Assembly (NCBI GenBank): GCA_002311635.1
Contig: DBZJ01000063.1
Location: forward strand, 1-5,734
Source of the DNA: Syntrophaceae bacterium UBA1163
Lineage (GTDB): Bacteria; Desulfobacterota; BSN033; UBA1163
Reading direction: 5' to 3'
DNA: 5,734 nucleotides
Position 1 is the first letter of the stretch. Every line of letters begins with the position of its first letter. A program made the position numbers and the translations under genes. The notes beneath the pieces were generated by a model. It ran no database searches and had not been told where the DNA came from. It worked only from the letters and a program-made list of their open reading frames with translations. Below are positions 1-5,502 of this stretch, in pieces.

Positions 1-690
1 GTTGATTCCCATCACATCCACGGGATCTTTCACGATATGAGCAGAACACCTCAACCCTTTCCTCTTTGCAATCTCAACCAGGTCGGTGAGATAGTATTCG
101 CCTTGTGCGTTATCCCTTCCAATCTCCCTCAAGCCTTTGATCAAAAAGGAAGCCTTCACACAATATATCCCTGTGTTAATCTCTCGGATCGATTTTTCCT
201 CCCTCGAGGCATCCTTCTCTTCCACGATCTTTTCCAGCCAACCTTCGGAACCTCGGACAATCCGCCCGTACCCAAACGGATCCTCTACTTCGGTCGTTAA
301 CACAGAGAGGATCGCGTTGCTCTTGCCATAAGCATCTATAAAGGTACGGATGGTATCCGTTTTCACCAACGGAACATCTCCGCAGAGGACAAGAACCGTA
401 CCGGTGAATGTCTTTAGGAATGGAATGGCTTGCAAGGCCGCGTGACCTGTGCCCAGTTGTTCTTCTTGGAGGGCGAACTGAATCCCGGGGTTTCCAAATC
501 TCTCTTTGATTTGATCCGCTTGATAGCCCACCACCACGATCGTCTTTCCAGATTTGATTCCTTTCAAGGAAAGGTCAATGGGATAGGAAAGCATGGGAAG
601 TCCCAGGATCGGATGGAGTACTTTGACCAGTTCTGACTTCATCCGGGTCCCTTTTCCGGCCGCAAGGATAACGGTGGTAATCCCCTCCAA
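1..690 (-). CDS. glmU: GlmU, N-terminal uridyltransferase domain (partial, C-terminus beyond window)
   Basis: Bifunctional UDP-N-acetylglucosamine pyrophosphorylase / glucosamine-1-phosphate N-acetyltransferase, a cytoplasmic enzyme making UDP-GlcNAc for peptidoglycan and LPS. The window holds residues 1-230 of a protein that is usually about 450 residues; the acetyltransferase beta-helix lies off the left edge. Visible motifs are the nucleotide-binding LAAGKGTRM (residues 9-17), KVLH (23-26), QLGTGHA (78-84), GDVPL (104-108, where D105 is the expected Mg ligand), GYGRI (140-144), EINTGIY (170-176), NAQGEYYLTD (194-203) and a final VMGIN whose Asn matches the second metal ligand. The start is TTG: an in-frame TGA lies five codons upstream and no ATG or GTG lies between. 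An AAAGGA Shine-Dalgarno (698-703) sits 7 nt before it. The gene is transcribed divergently from everything else in the window. The identification is firm because the motifs run uninterrupted in order. Confidence 0.96.
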   Translation of the reverse strand, partial: MEGITTVILAAGKGTRMKSELVKVLHPILGLPMLSYPIDLSLKGIKSGKTIVVVGYQADQIKERFGNPGIQFALQEEQLGTGHAALQAIPFLKTFTGTVLVLCGDVPLVKTDTIRTFIDAYGKSNAILSVLTTEVEDPFGYGRIVRGSEGWLEKIVEEKDASREEKSIREINTGIYCVKASFLIKGLREIGRDNAQGEYYLTDLVEIAKRKGLRCSAHIVKDPVDVMGIN

Positions 691-697
691 ATCTTTA

Positions 698-703
698 TCC
701 TTT
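698..703 (-). promoter_or_regulatory. Ribosome binding site that fixes the glmU TTG start
   Basis: AAAGGA on the minus strand, 7 nt upstream of the TTG at 690-688. A nearby ATG at the end of the same leader is out of frame and runs into TAA after two codons, so the TTG is the only plausible start. Confidence 0.75.
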
Positions 704-721
704 CATATTGATTTAACCTCT

Positions 722-750
722 TTTATACTATGGACGGGCCTTTTCGTCAA
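722..750 (-). promoter_or_regulatory. Sigma70-type promoter for glmU
   Basis: On the minus strand, TTGACG (750-745) is followed by a 17-bp spacer and TATAAA (727-722). Each hexamer matches consensus at 5 of 6 positions. The predicted transcript start near 714 leaves a short leader of about 25 nt containing the AAAGGA ribosome binding site. Position, spacing and orientation all fit the downstream gene. Confidence 0.8.
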
Positions 751-776
751 CCCTGGCTAAGTCCTAAATGGTTGAC
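746..776. repeat. Inverted repeat spanning both divergent -35 boxes
   Basis: GTCAACC (746-752) and GGTTGAC (770-776) form perfect 7-bp arms around a 17-bp centre. The arms include most of the -35 hexamer of each divergent promoter, so a symmetric protein bound here would cover both. Five of the seven matching bases are expected simply because both arms contain TTGAC; only the flanking GG/CC adds symmetry. It may be an operator or chance. Confidence 0.4.
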
Positions 777-800
777 AAGAGCCTTTTAGGGGTGTAAATT
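772..800 (+). promoter_or_regulatory. Sigma70-type promoter facing the MinD-like operon
   Basis: A perfect TTGACA (772-777), a 17-bp spacer and TAAATT (795-800, 4 of 6 matches). The predicted start near 807 would give a leader of about 250 nt before the first rightward gene. Its -35 box is 21 bp from the -35 box of the divergent glmU promoter. Confidence 0.7.
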
Positions 801-1053
801 AGTTTGCCAAATAGAGGGCTTACAGACCATTTGACCCAAAATAGCGTTGAGTCGTGTTTGTGGGCCGTAGTTTGTTTCAGCCCGAAAAAAGATAAAATCC
901 GGTATAAAAAATGCATAATATCTATCCAGGCAGTGCGACTGCTTTCATTCCGGGACCTGAGGGGCGGAAACAGCATGGGATGTCCTCATTTTCTTGAATA
1001 TACCCGTACCGCGGAAAACCCTCGATTGTGCTATAATGACGCAGGGTTCAATA
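801..1053 (+). other. Long untranslated leader / gene-free region with small hairpins
   Basis: No convincing coding frame was found on either strand; the short open frames here lack ribosome binding sites and family-like sequence. An AT-rich stretch (886-923) is followed by a hairpin with a 7-bp stem, one G-U pair and a GCG loop (928-944). A second stem pairs TTCCG (948-952) with CGGAA (965-969). Loop bases TGAGG (958-962) can pair with CCTCA (984-988), which would make an H-type pseudoknot. I do not recognise a known riboswitch, 6S RNA or SRP RNA. It may be a structured leader or a small RNA from the 772-800 promoter, or it may be non-functional. Confidence 0.35.
1029..1037 (+). promoter_or_regulatory. 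Extended -10 promoter element upstream of the MinD-like gene
   Basis: TGCTATAAT is a perfect TGn-TATAAT extended -10. There is no good -35 at 16-18 bp, which extended -10 promoters can tolerate. Transcription would start near 1044, only about 10 nt before the chosen ATG at 1054. It overlaps an alternative in-frame ATG at 1036, which argues for the 1054 start if this promoter is used. Confidence 0.45.
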
Positions 1054-2001
1054 ATGAATAGTACAAATCCATACAGTTCAGACTTTATGCCTCACATATG
1101 GCCCATCGGTGGGGGAAAGGGAGGAACTGGCAAAAGTTTTCTCACCAGCAATATGGGGATTCTGTTAGCCAGGCAGGGGTTCAAGACCCTTCTGATCGAT
1201 GCCGACCTCGGCGCACCGAATCTTCACACGATCGTCGGTCTTCCCAATCCGGCCATAAGCCTTTCTGATTTTCTCAATAAAAGAGTCCCGACACTTCAGG
1301 AAACCGTCCTGGAAATGCCGATCCATAATCTTTTTCTGATCAGCGGAGCCAAAAATAAGCTGGATATCGCCAATCTCGCTCATGAACAGAAGATGAAAGT
1401 ACTGCGTGCGGTATCAAGGCTTGATTATGACTACATTCTGCTCGATCTCGGCACAGGCACCTCGTTTAATACCATCGATTTTTTCACCATATGGGACTCT
1501 GGAATCTTCGTTTGTAATCCAGAACCCACATCGATCGAAAATATCTATAGGCTGATTCGCTCCGTATATGCTCGCAAGATTCGCCAAGTGCTCAAGATCG
1601 ATCGCTTTAGGAGTCTGGCCGAGAAAGCCGAAGCACAGAACCCGGACGCCACCATCCATCATCCGGAATACCTCCTCGACATGTTGAAGACGATCGATCC
1701 GGAGCAAGGCGCTAAAATAGAAAGAATTTTGAAGTCCTTCCAATTCAAACTCGTTCTGAATCAGGTTCGAAGACAAGATAACCCGAAGATCGGGGCGCTC
1801 GTCTGCAAAATCGTAGAGAAACACCTCGGCATGAGAATTCAGTTCATAGGCAATGTAAGTTTTGATGAACGGGTCCACGAGGCGGTGTGCAGGAAAGAGT
1901 CCTTTGTCGATCAATATTCCTACTCCCAGGCCACACTGGATCTTAAAGTCATCATCAAGGCCATCACGGGCGTGACAGAGGAGCAGGCCGTGGCTTCGTA
2001 A
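1054..2001 (+). CDS. MinD/ParA-superfamily P-loop ATPase (FlhG/MinD-like)
   Basis: A 315-residue cytoplasmic ATPase of the deviant Walker A (SIMIBI/MinD-ParA) class. These proteins dimerise on ATP and position partners at membranes, poles or the nucleoid. GGGKGGTGKS (residues 19-28) carries both the signature lysine K22 and the P-loop lysine K27. LLIDADLGAPNLH (46-58) is the Walker A' strand with switch I, YILLDLGTGTS (127-137) is Walker B and switch II with D131, and NPEPTSIEN (155-163) and LVLNQVR (233-239) match the later conserved strands. About 55 residues (172-228) between these last two are helical-looking and extra relative to compact MinD. No clear C-terminal amphipathic membrane-targeting helix is seen. 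The ATG at 1054 was chosen because a weak AGGG site lies 7 nt upstream; an in-frame ATG at 1036 and TTG at 994 lack ribosome sites. The superfamily is certain. The cellular role is inferred from the neighbours, and flagellar or polar positioning is also possible. Confidence 0.9.
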   Translation: MNSTNPYSSDFMPHIWPIGGGKGGTGKSFLTSNMGILLARQGFKTLLIDADLGAPNLHTIVGLPNPAISLSDFLNKRVPTLQETVLEMPIHNLFLISGAKNKLDIANLAHEQKMKVLRAVSRLDYDYILLDLGTGTSFNTIDFFTIWDSGIFVCNPEPTSIENIYRLIRSVYARKIRQVLKIDRFRSLAEKAEAQNPDATIHHPEYLLDMLKTIDPEQGAKIERILKSFQFKLVLNQVRRQDNPKIGALVCKIVEKHLGMRIQFIGNVSFDERVHEAVCRKESFVDQYSYSQATLDLKVIIKAITGVTEEQAVAS

Positions 2002-2005
2002 AGCC

Positions 2006-2047
2006 TGGGTTTCGCTTAAGCGAGTCCCAACATGAGCTCATGATCAT
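2006..2047. repeat. Cluster of palindromes between the MinD-like and J/HTH genes
   Basis: In this 46-bp gap, TCGCTTAAGCGA (2012-2023) is a perfect 12-bp palindrome, flanked symmetrically by TGGG (2006-2009) and CCCA (2026-2029). CATGAGCTCATG (2031-2042) is a second perfect 12-bp palindrome, centred 19 bp downstream of the first. ATGATCAT (2040-2047) overlaps its right end and abuts the next start codon. The first could fold in RNA as a short stem, but no T-tract follows, so it is not an ordinary intrinsic terminator. Possible roles are an operator, an mRNA processing site or translational control of the downstream gene. Confidence 0.5.
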
Positions 2048-2686
2048 ATGAAGAAACTTGAGGACCTGAACTTTTATGAACTTCTGGAACTTGCATTCGA
2101 TGCCTCCCCATTCGAAGTTCATCAGGCCTATAAAGAGATGACCCAACTCTACCATGACGATTCTTTGGCAAGCTATTCCTTTTTTTCCAGAGAGGAGAGA
2201 GAAAAGATACTTGCGAAGCTGGATGAAGCGTATTCTACCCTGATGGATGAAAAGAGAAGATCGCGCTATGATCAATTACTGATTGAACGCGGTATCCTCG
2301 AAAAGTCGACGCAATATCAGGGGGAGCGGATGAAATTGGGGCTGATGTATGATGCGAAACGTCCTTCCACGAATACGGCGTTAAGGATAAGAGAGAGATT
2401 AAAACCTATCGTGTCCTCAAACCCTGTGATCCAGGAAGTCCTGGCCAGCGATGTCTTATCAGGAAGAGATTTGAAGAAGATCAGGGATGAATTGGGCATA
2501 TCTCTCGAGGAGATCTCGGAATTGGTGAAGGTCAGAGTCGTTTACCTGCATGCTATCGAGGATGATCAGTTCGAAAAGACCCCTTCGAGAATATTCCTAA
2601 AGGGTTTCTTAAGGGCCTATGCCCAATGCATTGGATTGGATGCGGACATGGTGGCAAGTCGTTATCTAAAAAGAATCCATGACTAA
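2048..2686 (+). CDS. J-domain-like / RodZ-type helix-turn-helix fusion protein
   Basis: A 212-residue protein, apparently soluble. Residues 8-78 resemble a DnaJ J-domain: NFYELLEL start, QAYKEM helix II, LDEAYSTLMDEKRRSRYD helices III-IV. The HPD loop that stimulates DnaK reads H36-D37-D38, so the proline is lost, and the loop is followed by an unusual YSFFSREER segment. A charged linker (79-135) leads to residues 137-207, a RodZ-type HTH (HTH_25): LKKIRDELGISLEEIS, VRVVYLHAIED, FLKGFLRAYAQCIGLD. No transmembrane segment or RodZ periplasmic domain is present. RodZ HTH domains bind MreB; related HTH domains bind DNA. The ATG at 2048 has only a weak GAG-type ribosome site and lies inside palindromes, so translation may be coupled to the upstream gene 46 bp away. 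The domain calls are solid; the function (adaptor or regulator for the MinD-like ATPase) is inference. Confidence 0.85.
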   Translation: MKKLEDLNFYELLELAFDASPFEVHQAYKEMTQLYHDDSLASYSFFSREEREKILAKLDEAYSTLMDEKRRSRYDQLLIERGILEKSTQYQGERMKLGLMYDAKRPSTNTALRIRERLKPIVSSNPVIQEVLASDVLSGRDLKKIRDELGISLEEISELVKVRVVYLHAIEDDQFEKTPSRIFLKGFLRAYAQCIGLDADMVASRYLKRIHD

Positions 2687-2740
2687 AAAGGAGACACGAA
2701 AAAAATTGCTCTTCTCCACCCAAGAAGGAGACGCTAAAAA

Positions 2741-3625
2741 ATGAAAGACAAACAGATATCGGAAGAAGAACTGCTCGAAGAATTGGATACGATGTATCAA
2801 CGGGTTGCTGATATCGAAAAAGAGGAGGCCGCGGAGGCCCCGACCTTTGTAAAAACAAAACCTCAGCAGAGGAAAAAGAAAACATTCCGCACCATTATCA
2901 TCGCAGCGTTCATTTTTTTTATTGCCTTGGCATCTATCTTGGCCATTACCGTCTTTGACCCAGTGACCCTCCTCCAGCGTTTAATAACGGGCGACACTCA
3001 GCCGTCAACCGTTGTCACCCCTCGATCTCCCTCCAAACGCCCTGCGGTTGTCCCCTCTCCGGCAACCCCTAAACCCCCTGCTGCTGTTGTTACTTCTCCG
3101 GAGCCTCGAAAGCCCCAAGTTGTCGCCGCTTCTCCAGCAGCCCCGCCTTCCCCTCCTGTTGCTACCCCACCCGCCACCACAGCACCCACTTCTGTCACCC
3201 CCTCTCCTGCACCCCCAAAACCCGCCTCTGGGTTGCCCCCGGTTCAGGCGAAACAGGAAGCCGTGAAAAGAACCGAGGGAGAGCCAGAAAAAGCAACGGC
3301 AAAACCTCAGGAAGCAAGTTCAAAACCTCAGGAAATTGTGAAACCCAATAAACCTGTTCCCCGGGGAAGATATTATGCGATACAGGTTGGGGCATTTGGC
3401 AATATGGAAAACGTTCGTGAGGTTGTAGAAGCTTTTAAGAAGGAAGGGTTGGAGGCCTATTGGATCACTGTTAAAAGCAAGGGGAGTGGGAGCTTTCACA
3501 GAGTCCTTGTGGGACAATTCACGGATGAAAATGAAGCGGCTCAGTATTTAACAGACAAAAAGATTTTCAAAAACTATCCCGACAGCTTCATCAAGGCGGT
3601 TTCCTCTTCTAAAACGGATCGTTAG
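2741..3625 (+). CDS. SPOR-domain membrane protein with Pro-rich linker
   Basis: A 294-residue type II (N-in) single-pass inner-membrane protein. Residues 1-47 are an acidic, probably coiled cytoplasmic segment ending in a basic RKKK stop. A transmembrane helix spans about 51-72. A Pro/Ala/Thr/Ser-rich periplasmic linker covers about 85-205. The SPOR domain is at about 210-287, with YYAIQVGAFGN at its start and FHRVLVGQFTDENEA in its second half. SPOR domains bind denuded septal glycan, so the protein probably localises to the division site, like FtsN, DedD or DamX. It lacks recognisable FtsN-specific motifs, and I do not assign a symbol. The ribosome site AAGGAG (2725-2730) lies 10 nt before the ATG, and the gap to the preceding gene is 54 bp, suggesting one operon. 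The C-rich linker DNA differs strongly in composition from its flanks, as expected for low-complexity Pro coding. Confidence 0.9.
   Translation: MKDKQISEEELLEELDTMYQRVADIEKEEAAEAPTFVKTKPQQRKKKTFRTIIIAAFIFFIALASILAITVFDPVTLLQRLITGDTQPSTVVTPRSPSKRPAVVPSPATPKPPAAVVTSPEPRKPQVVAASPAAPPSPPVATPPATTAPTSVTPSPAPPKPASGLPPVQAKQEAVKRTEGEPEKATAKPQEASSKPQEIVKPNKPVPRGRYYAIQVGAFGNMENVREVVEAFKKEGLEAYWITVKSKGSGSFHRVLVGQFTDENEAAQYLTDKKIFKNYPDSFIKAVSSSKTDR
3300..3334 (+). repeat. Short tandem duplication in the SPOR linker
   Basis: A 14-bp unit, CAAAACCTCAGGAA, occurs at 3300-3313 and again at 3321-3334. The 21-bp period encodes two seven-residue units, KPQEASS and KPQEIVK, at the end of the periplasmic linker. 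It keeps the reading frame and probably reflects slippage-type expansion of a length-tolerant tether. Confidence 0.7.
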
Positions 3626-3766
3626 TAACACAAGACGTATTTTTTCATTAGCCTCCTTTGATATCTGAAGTGAGCCGCGATTCACCAGCTCATGGGTAAT
3701 GTTTTACAACGGTACGTCAGCCTTGAGCGGTGAAAGCTACGCAGCATTATCCTCTCCCTTAACGCC

Positions 3767-3813
3767 CGCGGACACCACAATTGGACTTCTTGAAATTCCG
3801 CGCGAGTTTTTTT
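3767..3813 (+). terminator. Possible hairpin with T-tract just upstream of the PfkB kinase
   Basis: CGCGGA (3767-3772) can pair with TCCGCG (3797-3802) around a 24-nt loop. Four bases later a run of seven Ts (3807-3813) ends 10 nt before the kinase ATG. The layout resembles an intrinsic terminator, but the large loop and the 4-nt gap before the T-run weaken it. If active, it would end the upstream operon or act as an attenuator for the kinase. No other terminator-like element was found in the 3626-3823 gap, and no convincing promoter either. Confidence 0.35.
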
Positions 3814-3823
3814 AAAAAGAAGC

Positions 3824-4753
3824 ATGCGATTCAACCTCTCCTTCCTGAAAGACAAACCTTTTGATGTGGTGGGGATGGGCCTCAATTCGGTCGATTTCCT
3901 TTGCGTGGTTCCGGAATTCCCCACCGTGAATTCAAAAATGGAAATGCTCCTGTTTTCCAAACAAGGAGGGGGCCAAGTGGCTACCGCCATGGTCGCTCTG
4001 AGCCGATGGGGTGTAAAAGCAAAATATATTGGAAAAGTCGGAGGGGATGAATTGGGGCAGTTTTCTCTCCGTTCCATCCGTCAGGAGGGAGTGGATGTGT
4101 CTTCAGTGACAACCGAGCCCGAGGCCACAAATCAGTTCGCTACGATCATTGTGGATCGCTCAACCGGAGACCGCACCATCCTCTGGAACCGAGATGACCG
4201 TTTGATGTATCGTGAAGGAGAACTCCGAAAAGAGGAGATCTGCTCCGGAAAACTCCTCCACTTGGACGGGCACGACATCCATGCTGCTATTCGGAGCGCA
4301 AGCTGGGCAAAGGAAGAAGGGATTCCGACCGTCGTTGACCTCGATAAGGCAGAACCTCTTACGTCTGAGCTGATCAAAAAAGTTGACTTTGTCATCACCT
4401 CAGCAAGGTTCCCCACACTCTTTACGGGAATTTCAGACCAGGAAAAAGCTCTCGTCGAAATGCAGAGACAGGCCCCTGGATTTCTCTGTGCAACCTTGGG
4501 CCGTGAAGGTGTCATTGCCTTGGTGGATCGAGAAATCCTCTGCGTTAAGGGATTCGAGATAGATGCCGTCGATACGACCGGTGCAGGCGATGTCTTTCAT
4601 GCAGGGTTCATTTATGGCCTGTTGCAGAATTGGGAGGTGAGAAAGATTTTGCGATTTGCCAATGGAGCGGCAGCCCTCAAATGTGGAGAACTTGGCGGCA
4701 GAAAAGGAATTCGTACTCTGGAAGAGATTCACAAATTCTTGATGCCAATTTAA
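3824..4753 (+). CDS. PfkB-family carbohydrate/nucleoside kinase
   Basis: A 309-residue ribokinase-superfamily kinase that transfers ATP gamma-phosphate to a sugar, sugar-phosphate or nucleoside hydroxyl; it is cytoplasmic. FDVVGMGLNSVDF (residues 13-25) is the first strand with the substrate-contacting Asp D24. GGGQVATA (48-55) is the N-terminal PfkB signature region. The C-terminal signature DTTGAGDVFHAGF (250-262) contains the anion hole and catalytic base D256, followed by NGAAALKC. Length and domain order are complete. In motif 1 the Asn of the ribokinase-type GGxxxN pattern is replaced by Thr, so substrate cannot be read from it. The start is the only in-frame candidate after a TGA at 3791; its purine-rich AAGAAG lies too close (1 nt) to be a good ribosome site, so expression may be low or conditional. 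The substrate is unknown. Position before exbB/exbD may be a shared operon or chance. Confidence 0.92.
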   Translation: MRFNLSFLKDKPFDVVGMGLNSVDFLCVVPEFPTVNSKMEMLLFSKQGGGQVATAMVALSRWGVKAKYIGKVGGDELGQFSLRSIRQEGVDVSSVTTEPEATNQFATIIVDRSTGDRTILWNRDDRLMYREGELRKEEICSGKLLHLDGHDIHAAIRSASWAKEEGIPTVVDLDKAEPLTSELIKKVDFVITSARFPTLFTGISDQEKALVEMQRQAPGFLCATLGREGVIALVDREILCVKGFEIDAVDTTGAGDVFHAGFIYGLLQNWEVRKILRFANGAAALKCGELGGRKGIRTLEEIHKFLMPI

Positions 4754-4869
4754 CTCTGTGGATGTGAAACTGACCACACTGCTTGCGAAATCTTAAAGGA
4801 TGAGTAATATTGTTTGACGAAATGGCCTTCCATGGCCAAAGAAATGCAGCATTCTAAAGGAGAACTGAG
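4754..4869 (+). other. Gap between PfkB kinase and exbB
   Basis: This 116-bp gap has no gene I can support. It contains weak hairpins TGTGG/CCACA (loop 12, soon after the kinase stop) and TGGCC/GGCCA (4823-4827 with 4834-4838). There is no T-tract and no well-spaced promoter; a TTGACG at 4814-4819 has no matching -10. Read-through from the kinase is the simplest view. Confidence 0.4.
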
Positions 4870-5502
4870 ATGTTTGCTGGGAAAACAATTTTGGAGATCA
4901 TTCAGATCGGTGGTTTTACGATGTATATCCTGCTTTTCTGCTCTTTCCTGTCCATCACCATCCTTCTGGAAAGACTCCTCTATTACCGAAGACGCTCCAG
5001 AACCAAACGATCGGAGTTTATGGCGAGAATCAAGAAGGCATTGAAAAGCGGAAGCATCGAAAAGGCAATGGAAATCTGCACGCACACCCGTGCCCCCTTC
5101 TCGAACGTCATCTATTCCGGACTCGTCCTTCATGATCATCATGAGAAAGAAATATCCAGCGCCATGGAGCGGGAGATCACGGTCGAGACGACGAAACTGG
5201 AGCGCTTTACGAGCATTGTGGGGACCATTGGCAACACGGCGGTCTATATCGGGCTCTTTGGGACCGTGTTGGGGATTATTCGGGCCTTTCATGACATTGC
5301 GGCGGCCGGAGCGGGAGGGATGAGCATTGTGATTGGAGGGGTGGCCGAGGCCCTGGTCTGTACGGCCATGGGGCTATTCGTGGCTGTTCCTGCGGTGATC
5401 GCCTTTAACTACTTTATGAAGCGGGTGGAGCGTTTCATCCATGATATGGAACTCTGTGCTTCGGAGTTCATCGACCTGATCGGCAGGGGATCGGCAGCAT
5501 GA
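4870..5502 (+). CDS. tolQ/exbB: MotA/TolQ/ExbB-family proton channel subunit
   Basis: A 210-residue inner-membrane protein, the pentameric stator-like subunit that uses the proton-motive force to drive a TonB- or TolA-type partner. Transmembrane segments lie at about 14-36, 117-140 and 153-182, with the expected large cytoplasmic loop between the first two. YIGLFGTVLGIIRAF (126-140) and GGVAEALVCTAMGLFVAVPAV (156-176) are the family signatures. T132, E160 and T165 have the same relative spacing as the functional T148, E176 and T181 of E. coli ExbB, so the ion path appears intact. A strong AAAGGAG site (4856-4862) lies 7 nt before the ATG. The 116-bp gap from the kinase holds no clear promoter. 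The stop overlaps the exbD start (ATGA). TolQ cannot be told from ExbB without the genes further right; an envelope-constriction context would favour TolQ. Confidence 0.93.
   Translation: MFAGKTILEIIQIGGFTMYILLFCSFLSITILLERLLYYRRRSRTKRSEFMARIKKALKSGSIEKAMEICTHTRAPFSNVIYSGLVLHDHHEKEISSAMEREITVETTKLERFTSIVGTIGNTAVYIGLFGTVLGIIRAFHDIAAAGAGGMSIVIGGVAEALVCTAMGLFVAVPAVIAFNYFMKRVERFIHDMELCASEFIDLIGRGSAA

Noticed and set aside
860..885. GGGC/GCCC hairpin considered as a terminator
   Set aside because: The stem is only 4 bp with a 14-nt loop and is followed by As on the plus strand; on the minus strand the T-run precedes the stem instead of following it.
801..1053. Known structured RNA (c-di-GMP riboswitch, 6S RNA, SRP RNA) in the leader
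   Set aside because: The hallmark conserved segments of these RNAs were looked for by eye and not found.
1414..1914. Long open frame on the minus strand opposite the MinD-like gene (166 residues)
   Set aside because: It is antisense to a gene with complete MinD/ParA motifs, has no family-like sequence and no ribosome site; it is a shadow of biased codon use.
3000..3240. C-rich tract considered as a DNA repeat array or CRISPR-like element
   Set aside because: There is no regular repeat-spacer pattern; it is explained by Pro/Ala/Thr/Ser codons of the SPOR linker.
3682..4077. Minus-strand open frame covering the pre-kinase gap and the kinase N-terminus (131 residues)
   Set aside because: It overlaps conserved PfkB coding sequence on the other strand, has no recognisable domain and no good start context.
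4814..4842. TTGACG as a -35 for an exbB promoter
   Set aside because: No -10-like hexamer lies 16-18 bp downstream; the sequence there is CCAAAG/CAAAGA.
4822..4857. An 11-codon open frame ending at the exbB ribosome site
   Set aside because: It has no Shine-Dalgarno of its own; the TAA at the AAAGGAG site is readily explained by chance.
4750..5292. Minus-strand 180-residue open frame opposite exbB
   Set aside because: The plus strand carries an intact TolQ/ExbB protein with conserved functional residues; the antisense frame shows nothing recognisable.
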